A DNA stretch of 56,346 nucleotides from Rhizobium metallidurans (GCF_014196505.1 NZ_JACIDW010000021.1:1-56346); one strand, 5' to 3'. Numbered from the stretch's first letter, positions 25,067-34,366 are shown. Program-made: numbers and translations. Notes: generated by a model from the letters alone, not told the origin.

Positions 25067-25241
25067 GGTCGTATTCTCCTCGCGTTGTTTCGGATTGCTG
25101 CAGCGGATCGCCTCTATATAAGGAGGACGACCGTGTTTCGCCATCGCTGCAACGAAGTCATTAGCACGCTTTAGCGGAAAAATCACCTGCTGTCAGCCTG
25201 TCAAGAATCTGTTTTATAGGCTGAAACAAAGGAGTTCCGCC

Positions 25242-26042
25242 ATGTCCGAAGCCAATATCGCCCCGCAGCACCAATTTCTGACCGTCGGCGAGGGATCGGC
25301 GGCGCGGGAGATCGCCTATATCGCCCGGCCCGCGGCCAGCGACGCAGCCGGGCCGACGCTGGTCTGGTTATCCGGATATCGATCCGACATGAGCGGCAGC
25401 AAAGCCGTGGAGCTCGACCGGATGGCCGCAGAGAACGGGCTAGCCTGCATCCGCCTCGACTATTCCGGCCATGGCCTGTCGGGCGGCGAATTCCGCGACG
25501 GCACGATCTCGCGCTGGCTCGAGGAGGCGATGGCCGTCGTTTCCCATCTCGAGCCGGAACGCATCATCCTCGTCGGCTCCTCGATGGGCGGCTGGATCGC
25601 GCTCCGGCTGGCGCAGGAATTGGCGGCGATTACCGGCGCGCCAAAGCTCGACGGGATGGTGCTGATCGCGCCGGCGCCCGATTTCACGCAGGTATTGATC
25701 GAGCCGAACCTCACCGAGAAAGAGAAGACCTCGCTCGCCGAGCGCGGCTTCTTCGAGGAGCATTCGGAGTACAGCCCGGAACCCAACATCTATACCCGCG
25801 CGCTGATCGAGGACGGTCGAAACAACCGGGTTTTGAGCGGGATGATCGAGACCGGATGCCCGGTTCACATCCTGCAGGGGATGAAGGACCCCGACGTGCC
25901 CTTCAGTCACGCAATGACGCTGATCGAGCATCTTCCGGCCGACGACGTGGTGCTGACATTTATTCGTGATGGCGACCACCGCCTGTCGCGCCCGCAGGAC
26001 ATCGAGCGCATGCTTTCGGCGGTGAAATCGCTCGTCCGCTGA
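25242..26042 (+). CDS. Alpha/beta hydrolase (serine esterase-type)
   Basis: A 266-residue cytosolic hydrolase with a complete triad. The nucleophile is Ser114 in GSSMGGW; the acid is probably an Asp in GMKDPDVPFS near residue 217; the His is His246 in DGDHRLS. The oxyanion region is WLSGYRSDM. It resembles ABHD10/palmitoyl-thioesterase-like bacterial esterases; substrate unknown. AAAGGAG precedes the ATG by the right distance. Divergent from infC across a 175-base spacer. Confidence 0.88.
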   Translation: MSEANIAPQHQFLTVGEGSAAREIAYIARPAASDAAGPTLVWLSGYRSDMSGSKAVELDRMAAENGLACIRLDYSGHGLSGGEFRDGTISRWLEEAMAVVSHLEPERIILVGSSMGGWIALRLAQELAAITGAPKLDGMVLIAPAPDFTQVLIEPNLTEKEKTSLAERGFFEEHSEYSPEPNIYTRALIEDGRNNRVLSGMIETGCPVHILQGMKDPDVPFSHAMTLIEHLPADDVVLTFIRDGDHRLSRPQDIERMLSAVKSLVR

Positions 26043-26262
26043 GGCACCGGACTGGAAACCGTATCGGCTGACCTGAGAATATCGATTTGTTTCAACAACT
26101 TGTCGAAAACACGCCACGCCGGGCAAGCGCGCCCGGCGCGCGGCACTGTGCCAAATCCTAACGCATTTTAACCATGTTCACCGCTTCCCACCCCCTCGCC
26201 AGAAGTAGTGATTGACTCCAAGCGGCCGCCGCCATTAACTTTTTGTTAATAAATATGGGGCG

Positions 26263-26880
26263 ATGCAAGGGACAGCGGGCGTGCGTATCAAGGGTTTCCT
26301 GTTGGCCATGATGGCCTTGTTTGCGATGTCGAGCGCCGCGATGCCGGCAGCGACAAACACTCTCTGGATGGAGACCGGCCAGGCGACATCGCAGCCGATC
26401 GGCCATTACGAATTCTGCCAGTCGCATGGCAACGAGTGCGGACCGAACCGCAATGTCGGCCCGATGGAGATGACCGACGCCAAGTGGGCGCTGGTGCGCG
26501 CCATCAATACCAGCGTCAACACCACGATCGCTCCGATGACCGACAAGGACATCTACGGCAAGGAAGAAGTCTGGGCCTATCCGACGACCGCCGGCGATTG
26601 CGAGGACTATGCGCTGCTGAAGCGCCGCATCCTGATCCAGCGCGGCTTTTCCCCCTCAAATCTGCTGATGACCGTGCTTCGCAAGCCCGATGGCGAAGGC
26701 CATGCGGTGCTGACGCTGCGCACGACCAAGGGCGACTTCGTGCTCGACAATCTCGCCGCGACGGTGAAGCCGTGGTACGACGCCCCCTACTCCTTCATCA
26801 AGCGCCAGTCGAGCGCCAATGCCGGCCGCTGGGTCACCATCGAGAACGGCCGCGACGTGCTGGTCGGCGCGCTGCGCTAG
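26263..26880 (+). CDS. Bacterial transglutaminase-like cysteine peptidase (BTLCP)
   Basis: A 205-residue exported protein. A signal peptide (hydrophobic MMALFAMSSAAMPAA) is followed by a transglutaminase-like domain with Cys113 (AGDCEDYALLKR), His147 (GEGHAVLTL) and Asp162 (FVLDNL), a full Cys-His-Asp triad. BTLCPs are periplasmic proteases; LapG-type members cut adhesins under c-di-GMP control. No lapD or large adhesin gene is adjacent, so that role is not supported here. GTG at 26281 is an alternative start that trims six residues. Confidence 0.88.
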   Translation: MQGTAGVRIKGFLLAMMALFAMSSAAMPAATNTLWMETGQATSQPIGHYEFCQSHGNECGPNRNVGPMEMTDAKWALVRAINTSVNTTIAPMTDKDIYGKEEVWAYPTTAGDCEDYALLKRRILIQRGFSPSNLLMTVLRKPDGEGHAVLTLRTTKGDFVLDNLAATVKPWYDAPYSFIKRQSSANAGRWVTIENGRDVLVGALR

Positions 26881-26945
26881 ACCAGGATTTTCGAGGACCG
26901 AAATGTTCGATGGCCGGCGCGATGCCGGCCATTTTCGTTTCCGCG

Positions 26946-27929
26946 TCAGCCGTTGCCGATCAAGATGCCAGCGCCCAGCACCAGTCCTCCGCCGACGACG
27001 ACCTGGAGGGCGGCGCGCAGGAACGGGGTTTCCATGAAGCGGTTCTGGATGAAGGCGATGGCCCAGAGCTCGAAAATGGCGATGATGACCGCCAGCGTGG
27101 TCGCCGTCCAGAAATCGGCGATGAGATAGGGCAGCGTGTGGCCGAGGCCACCGAGCGCCGTCATGACGCCGCAGGACAGGCCGCGCTTGACGGGCGAGCC
27201 GCGTCCGGAAATCTTGCCGTCGTCATGCGCCGCCTCGGTGAAGCCCATCGAGATGCCGGCGCCGACGGAGGCCGAGAGGCCGACGAGGAAGGTCTGCCAG
27301 GTATCCTGCGTGGCGAAGGCGGCGGCGAAGATCGGCGCGAGCGTCGAGACCGAGCCATCCATCAGGCCGGCGAGGCCCGGCTGCACATAGGTGAGCACGA
27401 ACTGCCGGCGGCTCTTCAGATCCTCTTCCTTGCGGACGTCTTCCGGCGTGTGCCTGTCGCCGAGCATGCGGGTGATGTCCTCATGCCCCTGCTCGGCAAG
27501 GGCGAGATCGCCGAGCAGTTGCCGCGTGGAGGCATCACCGACGCGGCCGGCCGCCTCGATGTAGAAGCGGTAGGCCTGGTTCTCCATGGCCTCGGCCTCC
27601 TGGCGGATCTTCTCCAGCGACAGGTTGGCGCGCAGCCAGTCCGGCTTGCGCTCGTAGAAGCCTTCGACATGCTCACGTCGGATCAGCGTGATGCGCTCGC
27701 CGAAGCGCTGGCGGTAGAGCGTGATCAGCGAGTTGCGGTGGGTGTTTTCGACGTCCGCCATCTCCTCGAAAACCTTGGCCGATGCGGGATAATCGGCGCG
27801 CAACCTGTCGGCATAGGCGAGATAGATGCGGGCGTCGTCCTCCTCCGAGCCAATGGCGAGCGCCAGGATCTCCTGCTCAGACAGACTGTCGAAGGAACGT
27901 TTGGGTGATCTGAAAATTCGTTTCAGCAT
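26946..27929 (-). CDS. mbfA: Membrane-bound ferritin MbfA (erythrin-VIT1 fusion)
   Basis: A 327-residue protein combining an N-terminal ferritin-like (rubrerythrin/erythrin) domain with a C-terminal VIT1 membrane domain of several helices (about residues 150-327). The ferritin half includes SEQEILALAIGSEEDDARIYLAYADRL and FEEMADVENTHR. MbfA of rhizobia and Bradyrhizobium exports iron and protects against iron and peroxide stress. The start at 27929 is fixed by MLKRIFRSPKRSF. A perfect ICE box overlaps the -10 element, so expression should be repressed by Irr when iron is low. Confidence 0.94.
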   Translation of the reverse strand: MLKRIFRSPKRSFDSLSEQEILALAIGSEEDDARIYLAYADRLRADYPASAKVFEEMADVENTHRNSLITLYRQRFGERITLIRREHVEGFYERKPDWLRANLSLEKIRQEAEAMENQAYRFYIEAAGRVGDASTRQLLGDLALAEQGHEDITRMLGDRHTPEDVRKEEDLKSRRQFVLTYVQPGLAGLMDGSVSTLAPIFAAAFATQDTWQTFLVGLSASVGAGISMGFTEAAHDDGKISGRGSPVKRGLSCGVMTALGGLGHTLPYLIADFWTATTLAVIIAIFELWAIAFIQNRFMETPFLRAALQVVVGGGLVLGAGILIGNG

Positions 27930-27939
27930 GATGGCCTCT

Positions 27940-27956
27940 TTTAGAATAATTCTAAA
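27940..27956. promoter_or_regulatory. Perfect ICE box (Irr operator) of mbfA
   Basis: TTTAGAA-TAA-TTCTAAA agrees with the ICE consensus at all 14 defined positions. It overlaps the -10 hexamer and ends 11 bases before the mbfA ATG, the placement expected for repression. Irr regulation of mbfA is established in other rhizobia. Confidence 0.9.
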
Positions 27957-27982
27957 ATAGGCTTCGCGAACGTGGTGGTCAA
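27954..27982 (-). promoter_or_regulatory. mbfA promoter
   Basis: Leftward, TTGACC (complement of 27977-27982), a 17-base spacer and TATTTT (complement of 27954-27959). The ICE box covers the -10 and the probable start site, giving a very short leader. The rest of the 331-base gap to 28260 is AT-rich, with no gene seen. Confidence 0.7.
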
Positions 27983-28260
27983 GTGCAAGCTGCCGTCCCG
28001 AATGGCCGGAACGGCTCATCCATCGCGAGAAAATCTTCAGCGAGAGAGAAAAGCCGCGCCCGCTAGTAACCGCGCCACACCCGTAAACTAGCTTCATGTA
28101 TTTTATGCACGCTCAGGTATATTTCATCTTGTTTAACTAAGAAAACATCCTAAAAATCAGCCGAAAAGCTGGTTGAAATTTGCAAATCTTGGGTTGAGAT
28201 ATTTAAAAACCTCTGCATAGTGCTCAGATAAAATTAATGAAATGAACGGGAACACTCAAA

Positions 28261-28611
28261 GTGCCAGATCCGGTGGATATTATTGTCGGCCAGAACGTCC
28301 GGACGTTGCGCGCCAAGCGACGCATCTCCCAGCTGGAACTCGGAGAGGCGCTCGGGCTGACGTTTCAGCAGATCCAGAAATATGAAAAGGGCACGAATCG
28401 CGTCTCGGCGAGCAAGCTGCATCAGATCGCGGTTTTTCTCGGCGTCGATATTTCGGCCCTTTTCGAGGGTGCCGACACGACGGCGCGGCCGGGCCTCAGC
28501 GCCGAGGCCTACGAGCTTGCGGTGACCTACGACAAGCTGCGCTCGCCGGAAGGCCGTGAAGCCGTCAAGACCATCGTGACGCTGATGTCGGGTGACGACG
28601 TCTACGCCTGA
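28261..28611 (+). CDS. XRE-family helix-turn-helix regulator
   Basis: A 116-residue DNA-binding protein. Residues 7-62 form a Cro/CI helix-turn-helix: VGQNVRTLRAKRRISQLELGEALGLTFQQIQKYEKGTNRVSASKLHQIAVFL. This LTFQQIQKYEKG type is common in rhizobia, usually as standalone regulators. The C-terminal 50 residues are a short acidic tail. The reading frame begins with GTG at 28261 (VPDPVDIIVG as M); no ATG in frame gives this N-terminus. Target genes unknown; the divergent neighbour is mbfA, 331 bases away. Confidence 0.9.
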   Translation: MPDPVDIIVGQNVRTLRAKRRISQLELGEALGLTFQQIQKYEKGTNRVSASKLHQIAVFLGVDISALFEGADTTARPGLSAEAYELAVTYDKLRSPEGREAVKTIVTLMSGDDVYA

Positions 28612-28654
28612 GATTTTCGGGGCGACGCGACGAGCGACCGCGTAGGGCGGTCAT

Positions 28655-28858
28655 CTAGTGAATATCGCAGTCGTGCAGAGCGACCAGCAGCTGATCCTGC
28701 GTCTGATGACCGGCATGATAGAGATCGATCGCGATGCTGGCGATCGACAGACCCTGCTGGCTCAAGAGTTTGATGTTGCGCTCGGCACACCAGGCGTACA
28801 GCGCGCCCGCGAGTACATCGACGTCATCAGACTGAAAAGACAAAGCGGCTACCGTCAT
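28655..28858 (-). CDS. Small hypothetical protein, 67 aa
   Basis: A compact acidic protein (MTVAALSFQSDDVDVLAG..., ending ALHDCDIH) with two cysteines and predicted helices; the run ISIASIAIDLYHAGH-like section looks like a folded helix pair. Codon use resembles real genes and it fills an otherwise empty 410-base gap between the XRE and cyclase genes. The ribosome site (GAGAG) is weak. No family recognised. Confidence 0.55.
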   Translation of the reverse strand: MTVAALSFQSDDVDVLAGALYAWCAERNIKLLSQQGLSIASIAIDLYHAGHQTQDQLLVALHDCDIH

Positions 28859-29021
28859 GGAAGTTGCTCTCGGTGTAATGTGGTGTATTCCCCTTCGAGC
28901 ATATTGAATATATTCGCGACCGCTGCAAAGCGACTTCGATTGCTTGCGTTAACGCCAATGTTGCGACGGCGCACCCCTGTCCCGAAATGAAGCGCCCGAG
29001 CGTGCGCACTCTACCTTAACG

Positions 29022-30917
29022 TTATTCCGATGCGACGCGGAACCCGTCCTGATGGAAGGTGCAGGCCGCGATGGCGTCGAGCATCGCCTGGAAACGCGGA
29101 TGCCCGCGTACCGCGTCGAGGTCGGAATCGTGGCTGAACCAGAGGATCTGGTAGCAGGACGACTGCGGCAGCAACGCTTCGAGGATATCGAGCGCCTGGT
29201 CGCATTCGTTGAGCAGGGCGTGGACGCAGGCGACGTTGTACTGCGCGACGATATCGTCGGGGTCGATCAGTTGCGCCCGCTTGACCCATTCGCGCGCCTC
29301 GTCGAAGCGGCCCATATGGGCGAGCGCCAGCGCGCCGCGATGCGCCGGGCCGGCGTTTTCGGGATGCAGCTCGAGCGCCCGCTCGGCGCGCTCCAGCCCG
29401 ACCCTGGCCCAGTGCTCATGCTCGCGCGAGAGCCCGAGAGAACGGCAGGCGCTCGTCAGATGGATCGGCGACAGATAGTCGTCCGGCCGTATCTCGCAGG
29501 CGCGGGTGAAGAAGGTGACGGCGCCCTCGAACTTGCCCTGCATGAACAGGAAGCGGGCGTAGTGGAAATTCGCCTCGTAGAGATCGGGCTCCAGCGCCAG
29601 CGCCTTTTCGAACTCCACCAGCGCCTCGCCGTCGCGGCCGTCCTGATGCAGCGCCAGGCCGCGCGAGGCATGCGCCTCGGCGAGATTGGGGTCGAGCGCC
29701 AGCGCCTTGGCGGTCAATTCCAGAATGCCCTTCAGCGTGTATTCGCCGGCATGCCAGTCGCGCAGCGTCGATTCGCAATCGGCGATGCCGGCATAGGCCT
29801 CGGCGTAATCGGGGTCGAGCGCGACCGCGGTGGCGAACATGCGGCGCGCCATCAGCAGGTAATGCCGGGTCCAGGAGTGCGAGAACTGCCGGCCGCGCAG
29901 ATAATAGGTGTAGGCCTCGACGTTGGTGGTCGGCTCGGCGGCGATCGCTTCCTGTTCTTCCGGCAGAAGCTTGATCTTCAATTGGTCGACGATCGCGTGG
30001 GTGATCTCGTCCTGCACGGCGAAGATATCGGTCAGATCGCGGTCGAAGCGGTCGGCCCAGAGATGGGCGCCGTTGCGCGCGTCGATCAGTTGGCCGGTGA
30101 TGCGCACCCGCTGACCGGCCTTGCGCACGCTGCCCTGCAGCACGAAATGGACGCCGAGCTCGGATGCCGCCTGCTTCACCTGCACCGACTTGCCCTTGTA
30201 GGTGAAGGCGGTGTTGCGGGCGACGACGTAGAGATTGGAGATCTTCGACAGATCGGTGATGATGTCCTCGGTGATGCCGTCGGAGAAGTATTCCTGCTCG
30301 GGATCACCGCTCATGTTGGAGAAGGGCAGCACCGCGACCAGCGGCTTCTGCTTCTCCTTGGCCGCGGCAAGTGCCGCCGCGTTGACCCTGAGCGGCAGGG
30401 CGCGCTTCGGCGAGATGGCATAGACCTGCACCGGCTGCTCGATGTTCTTCAGCGTGAAGAGGCCGAGATCCTGGAAGGAAAGATCGAGCCGGCTGCCGAC
30501 GTGATCTCGGGCGGACGCCGAAATCGCCACGCCGCCGGGCGAGCAGATCGCTTCCAGCCTGGCCGCGACGTTGACGCCATCGCCGAAGATGTCGTTGTCC
30601 TCGACGATGACGTCGCCGAGATGGATGCCCATGCGGAACTCGATGCGGCGCTCTTCCGGCAGCGCCGTATTGCGCGCCGCCATCGCCTGCTGCACATCGT
30701 TGGCGCAGGACACCGCGTTGACGATGCTGGAGAACTCCACCAGCATGCCGTCGCCGGTGTGCTTGACCACGCGGCCACGCGCATGCGCGATCCTTTGATC
30801 GATGACCTCGCCACGGCAGAGCTTGACCGCATCCAAGGTCCCCTGCTCATCGGCACCCATCATTCGGCTGTAGCCGACGATATCCATTGCAAGAATAGCT
30901 GCGAGACGGCGTTCCAA
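29022..30917 (-). CDS. Class III adenylate/guanylate cyclase with TPR domain
   Basis: About 631 residues. The N-terminal class III cyclase domain (1-180) contains ERRLAAILAMDIVGYSRMM (metal-binding Asp) and HTGDGMLVEF (second metal Asp). A middle domain, about 200-320 (VAVLPFSNMSGDPEQEYFSDGI), is the FlgO-like/TolB-like module of such proteins. The C-terminus is TPR repeats (about 350-600) for protein contacts. It should make cAMP or cGMP. The start is chosen at TTG 30917 behind GAGG, giving the usual MERRLAAIL N-terminus; TTG 30941 is possible. Confidence 0.85.
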   Translation of the reverse strand: MERRLAAILAMDIVGYSRMMGADEQGTLDAVKLCRGEVIDQRIAHARGRVVKHTGDGMLVEFSSIVNAVSCANDVQQAMAARNTALPEERRIEFRMGIHLGDVIVEDNDIFGDGVNVAARLEAICSPGGVAISASARDHVGSRLDLSFQDLGLFTLKNIEQPVQVYAISPKRALPLRVNAAALAAAKEKQKPLVAVLPFSNMSGDPEQEYFSDGITEDIITDLSKISNLYVVARNTAFTYKGKSVQVKQAASELGVHFVLQGSVRKAGQRVRITGQLIDARNGAHLWADRFDRDLTDIFAVQDEITHAIVDQLKIKLLPEEQEAIAAEPTTNVEAYTYYLRGRQFSHSWTRHYLLMARRMFATAVALDPDYAEAYAGIADCESTLRDWHAGEYTLKGILELTAKALALDPNLAEAHASRGLALHQDGRDGEALVEFEKALALEPDLYEANFHYARFLFMQGKFEGAVTFFTRACEIRPDDYLSPIHLTSACRSLGLSREHEHWARVGLERAERALELHPENAGPAHRGALALAHMGRFDEAREWVKRAQLIDPDDIVAQYNVACVHALLNECDQALDILEALLPQSSCYQILWFSHDSDLDAVRGHPRFQAMLDAIAACTFHQDGFRVASE

Positions 30918-31072
30918 ATCAACCTCGGCACAGGCTACCAAAGGGAATGCAAGTCTAGAACCTTTTCGAGGCTCAATACAGAAACAATGTTACATATCTA
31001 ATAAAGGGACTGGCAATAGAATTGTCGAGTCTCTTCGGTAGCAAAAAATATGCTTATCCCTATGCAAAACAG

Positions 31073-31099
31073 AAAAGCCCGGCTGCTAACAACCGGGCT
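31073..31099 (-). terminator. Terminator after dnaJ
   Basis: AGCCCGG (31076-31082) pairs with CCGGGCT (31093-31099); leftward the stem ends in TTTTC. It lies 26 bases after the dnaJ stop. Confidence 0.75.
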
Positions 31100-31124
31100 C
31101 TCGAATTTTTACTAGAATATTCAA

Positions 31125-32252
31125 TCAACCCTCGAAGAATTCCTTCATGCGGGCGAAGAAGCCCGTGGATTCGGGATTATTCTCCTTCGACGAGAGCTCC
31201 TCGAATTCCTGCAACAGCTCGCGCTGGCGCTTGGAGAGCTTCTGCGGCGTCTCGATCTGGATCTGGATGTAGAGATCGCCGGTCTGGCTGGAGCGCAGCA
31301 CCGGCATGCCCTTGCCCTTCAGGCGAAACTGCTTGCCGGCCTGGGTGCCCTCGGGAACCGTGACGCGCGACTTGGTGCCGTCGAGCGTCGCCACGTCGAA
31401 GGTGCCGCCAAGCGCCGCCGTCGTCATCGAGATCGGGATGGCGCAATAGAGATCGGCGCCATCGCGCTGGTAGAATTCGTGCGGCCTGACCGACAGGAAG
31501 ATATAGAGATCGCCCGCCGGGCCGCTGCGCATGCCGGCCTCGCCCTCGCCCTGCAGGCGGATGCGGGTGCCGTCCTCGATGCCGGCGGGAATGTTGACCG
31601 AGAGCGAGCGCTCCTCGGTGACGCGGCCCTGGCCATGGCACTTGCCGCAGGGATCGGGAATGATCTGGCCGCGACCATGGCAGGTCGGGCAGGTGCGCTC
31701 GACGGAGAAGAAGCCCTGGGCGGCGCGCACGCGGCCGGAGCCCTGGCAGGTGCCGCAGGTCTTGGGCTGGGTGCCGGGCTTGGCGCCGGAACCGGAACAG
31801 ACGTCGCAGGTGATCGAGGTCGGAACCCTGATCTGCGCCGTCTTGCCGGCGAAGGATTCCTCCAGCGAAATTTCCATGTTGTAGCGAAGATCGGCGCCGC
31901 GTTCGCGACCGCCAGACGAGCGCTGCCTTGCGCGGCCGCCGCCCATCATCTCGCCGAAGATGTCCTCGAAGATATCGGAGAAGCCGCCGCCGGCGAAACC
32001 GCCGCCACCGCCGCCCATGCCGCCATGCTCGAAGGCTGCGTGACCGTAGCGGTCATAGGCCGCGCGCTTCTGCGGGTCCTTCAGCGTCTCGTAGGCTTCG
32101 TTGATTTCCTTGAACTTGTGCTCGGCGGTATGATCACCGGGATTCTTGTCCGGATGGTATTTCATCGCCAGTTTGCGGAAAGCGCTTTTCAGCTCTTTTT
32201 CGTCAACCGTCTTGGCGACACCCAGCGTTTCGTAAAAATCGGCTTTTGCCAT
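31125..32252 (-). CDS. dnaJ: Chaperone DnaJ (Hsp40)
   Basis: A 375-residue type I J-protein that stimulates DnaK ATPase and delivers unfolded clients. J domain with the HPD motif (KYHPDKNPG, near residue 33); a Gly/Phe-rich linker at about 75-100; then four zinc-finger repeats CDVCSGSG, CGTCQGSG, CPTCHGRG and CGKCHGQG; then substrate-binding C-terminal domains. All parts are intact. It is downstream of dnaK on the same strand, separated by 85 bases that hold two overlapping hairpins. Confidence 0.98.
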   Translation of the reverse strand: MAKADFYETLGVAKTVDEKELKSAFRKLAMKYHPDKNPGDHTAEHKFKEINEAYETLKDPQKRAAYDRYGHAAFEHGGMGGGGGGFAGGGFSDIFEDIFGEMMGGGRARQRSSGGRERGADLRYNMEISLEESFAGKTAQIRVPTSITCDVCSGSGAKPGTQPKTCGTCQGSGRVRAAQGFFSVERTCPTCHGRGQIIPDPCGKCHGQGRVTEERSLSVNIPAGIEDGTRIRLQGEGEAGMRSGPAGDLYIFLSVRPHEFYQRDGADLYCAIPISMTTAALGGTFDVATLDGTKSRVTVPEGTQAGKQFRLKGKGMPVLRSSQTGDLYIQIQIETPQKLSKRQRELLQEFEELSSKENNPESTGFFARMKEFFEG

Positions 32253-32265
32253 TAAGGATCAGACC

Positions 32266-32303
32266 CCGGAAATGGATTTCCGGCTGCCATGGTGAGCAGC
32301 CGG
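32266..32303 (-). promoter_or_regulatory. Overlapping hairpins in the dnaK-dnaJ spacer
   Basis: CCGGAAA (32266-32272) pairs with TTTCCGG (32277-32283), and CCGGCTGC (32280-32287) pairs with GCAGCCGG (32296-32303). The two stems share CCGG at 32280-32283, so they are mutually exclusive. This may act as an attenuator or processing site that lowers dnaJ relative to dnaK, as in other dnaKJ operons. Confidence 0.5.
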
Positions 32304-32337
32304 AATGTCAGTTTCAAACGTGACCGTCGCGAGCCGC

Positions 32338-34254
32338 TTACGCGGACTTCTTGCGGTCGTCGTCCTTGACTTCTTCGTAGTCGGCATCGACGACATTGTC
32401 GTCGCCGGCTTCGGCCGAAGCGTCGCCCGCGCCGGCTTCCGCCTGCTGGGCTTCGTAGATCGCCTGACCGAGCTTCATGGAGACTTCCATGAGGGTCTGG
32501 GTCTTCGCCTTGATGTCTTCCGCGTCCGGCTCGGTTGCCTCGACGGAGGTCTTCAGGGCGGCGATCGCGTCGGAGATCGCGGTGCGATCGGCTTCGGTGA
32601 CCTTGTCGCCGTAATCCTTCAGCGACTTCTCGCTGGAGTGGATCAGGCTTTCGGCCTGGTTCTTGGCTTCCACGCCTTCGCGACGCTTCTTGTCGGCTTC
32701 GGCATTGGCTTCGGCGTCCTTGACCATCTTCTCGATGTCGGCGTCGGAGAGACCACCGGAGGCCTGGATGCGGATCTGCTGTTCCTTGCCGGTGCCCTTG
32801 TCCTTGGCCGAAACCTGCACGATGCCGTTGGCGTCGATATCGAAGGTGACTTCGATCTGCGGAACGCCACGCGGTGCCGGAGGCAGGCCAACGAGGTCGA
32901 ACTGGCCGAGCAGCTTGTTGTCCTGGGCCATTTCGCGCTCGCCCTGCGACACGCGGATGGTGACGGCCTGCTGGTTGTCGTCGGCGGTCGAGAAGGTCTG
33001 GCTCTTCTTCGTCGGGATCGTGGTGTTACGCTCGATCAGACGGGTGAAGACGCCACCCAGCGTTTCGATGCCGAGGGACAGCGGGGTCACGTCGAGGAGC
33101 AGGACGTCCTTGACGTCGCCCTGGAGAACGCCGGCCTGGATGGCGGCGCCGAGGGCCACGACTTCATCCGGGTTGACGCCCTTGTGCGGCTCCTTGCCGA
33201 ACAGCTGCTTGACGACTTCCTGCACCTTCGGCATGCGGCTCATGCCGCCGACCAGAACGACTTCGTCGATCTCGGCGGGGGTGACACCGGCATCCTTGAG
33301 GGCTGCCTTGCACGGCGCGATGGTGCGCTGGACGAGATCGTCGACCAGGCTTTCGAGCTTGGCGCGGGTCAGCTTCAGCGTCAGGTGCTTCGGACCGGTC
33401 GCATCGGCCGTGATGAACGGCAGGTTGATTTCGGTCTGCTGCGAGGAAGACAGTTCGATCTTGGCCTTTTCGGCAGCTTCCTTGAGGCGCTGCAGAGCCA
33501 GCTTGTCGCCCTTCAGATCGATGCCGTTGTCCTTCTTGAACTCGGCAACGAGGTATTCGACGAGACGCATGTCGAAGTCTTCACCGCCGAGGAAGGTATC
33601 GCCGTTGGTGGACTTCACTTCGAAGACGCCGTCGCCGATCTCGAGAATCGAGATATCGAAGGTACCGCCACCCAAGTCGTAAACGGCGATGGTCTTGCCG
33701 TCCTTCTTGTCGAGACCGTAGGCCAGCGCTGCCGCCGTCGGCTCGTTGATGATGCGCAGAACTTCGAGGCCAGCGATACGGCCGGCATCCTTGGTTGCCT
33801 GGCGCTGGGCGTCGTTGAAGTATGCGGGAACGGTGATGACGGCCTTCTCGACCTTTTCACCGAGATAGGATTCAGCGGTTTCCTTCATCTTCTGAAGGAT
33901 CATCGCGGAGATCTGGGCAGGCGAATAGCCGGTGCCGCGGGCCTTGACCCATGCGTCGCCATTGTCGCCCTTGGTGATCTCGAAGGGAACGAGAGCCTTG
34001 TCCTTTTCAACCGTCGGATCGTCGTAGCGGCGGCCGATGAGGCGCTTCACTGCGAACAGCGTGTCCGTGGGGTTGGTGACTGCCTGGCGCTTGGCCGGCT
34101 GACCGACGAGGCGCTCGCCATCTTCGGAAAATGCAACGATCGAAGGCGTGGTGCGCGCACCTTCGGCGTTCTCGATGACCTTTGCGTCCTTGCCGTCCAT
34201 GACAGCGACGCAGGAATTTGTCGTTCCGAGGTCGATACCAATTACTTTTGCCAT
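32338..34254 (-). CDS. dnaK: Chaperone DnaK (Hsp70)
   Basis: A 638-residue ATP-dependent chaperone. The ATPase domain begins MAKVIGIDLGTTNSCVAVMDG (phosphate loop) and contains IAVYDLGGGTFDISIL and EVVLVGGMSRMPKVQ. The substrate-binding domain and helical lid follow, ending AGDDNVVDADYEEVKDDDRKKSA, the conserved co-chaperone-binding acidic tail. The start at 34254 is fixed by the N-terminus. It is followed by dnaJ and preceded by a promoter that also resembles the heat-shock type. Confidence 0.98.
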   Translation of the reverse strand: MAKVIGIDLGTTNSCVAVMDGKDAKVIENAEGARTTPSIVAFSEDGERLVGQPAKRQAVTNPTDTLFAVKRLIGRRYDDPTVEKDKALVPFEITKGDNGDAWVKARGTGYSPAQISAMILQKMKETAESYLGEKVEKAVITVPAYFNDAQRQATKDAGRIAGLEVLRIINEPTAAALAYGLDKKDGKTIAVYDLGGGTFDISILEIGDGVFEVKSTNGDTFLGGEDFDMRLVEYLVAEFKKDNGIDLKGDKLALQRLKEAAEKAKIELSSSQQTEINLPFITADATGPKHLTLKLTRAKLESLVDDLVQRTIAPCKAALKDAGVTPAEIDEVVLVGGMSRMPKVQEVVKQLFGKEPHKGVNPDEVVALGAAIQAGVLQGDVKDVLLLDVTPLSLGIETLGGVFTRLIERNTTIPTKKSQTFSTADDNQQAVTIRVSQGEREMAQDNKLLGQFDLVGLPPAPRGVPQIEVTFDIDANGIVQVSAKDKGTGKEQQIRIQASGGLSDADIEKMVKDAEANAEADKKRREGVEAKNQAESLIHSSEKSLKDYGDKVTEADRTAISDAIAALKTSVEATEPDAEDIKAKTQTLMEVSMKLGQAIYEAQQAEAGAGDASAEAGDDNVVDADYEEVKDDDRKKSA

Positions 34255-34366
34255 GTCATTTACTCCTTGAAGCAAGCTGTCTGAACCCCGGGAAGGCATT
34301 TCGATGACAGCCCCTTACGGGATGGGTCTCTACGTTTGACGCAATCGTGATTGCGGTGATGCGGCG

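Noticed and set aside
25176..25204. TTGACA (leftward, 25199-25204) as the infC promoter
   Set aside because: The -35 is perfect, but the -10 at 17 bases is TTTTCC; too weak to list.
26436..27908. 490-codon rightward frame across the BTLCP gene and mbfA
   Set aside because: It is out of frame with BTLCP and antisense to mbfA, both of which have intact motifs.
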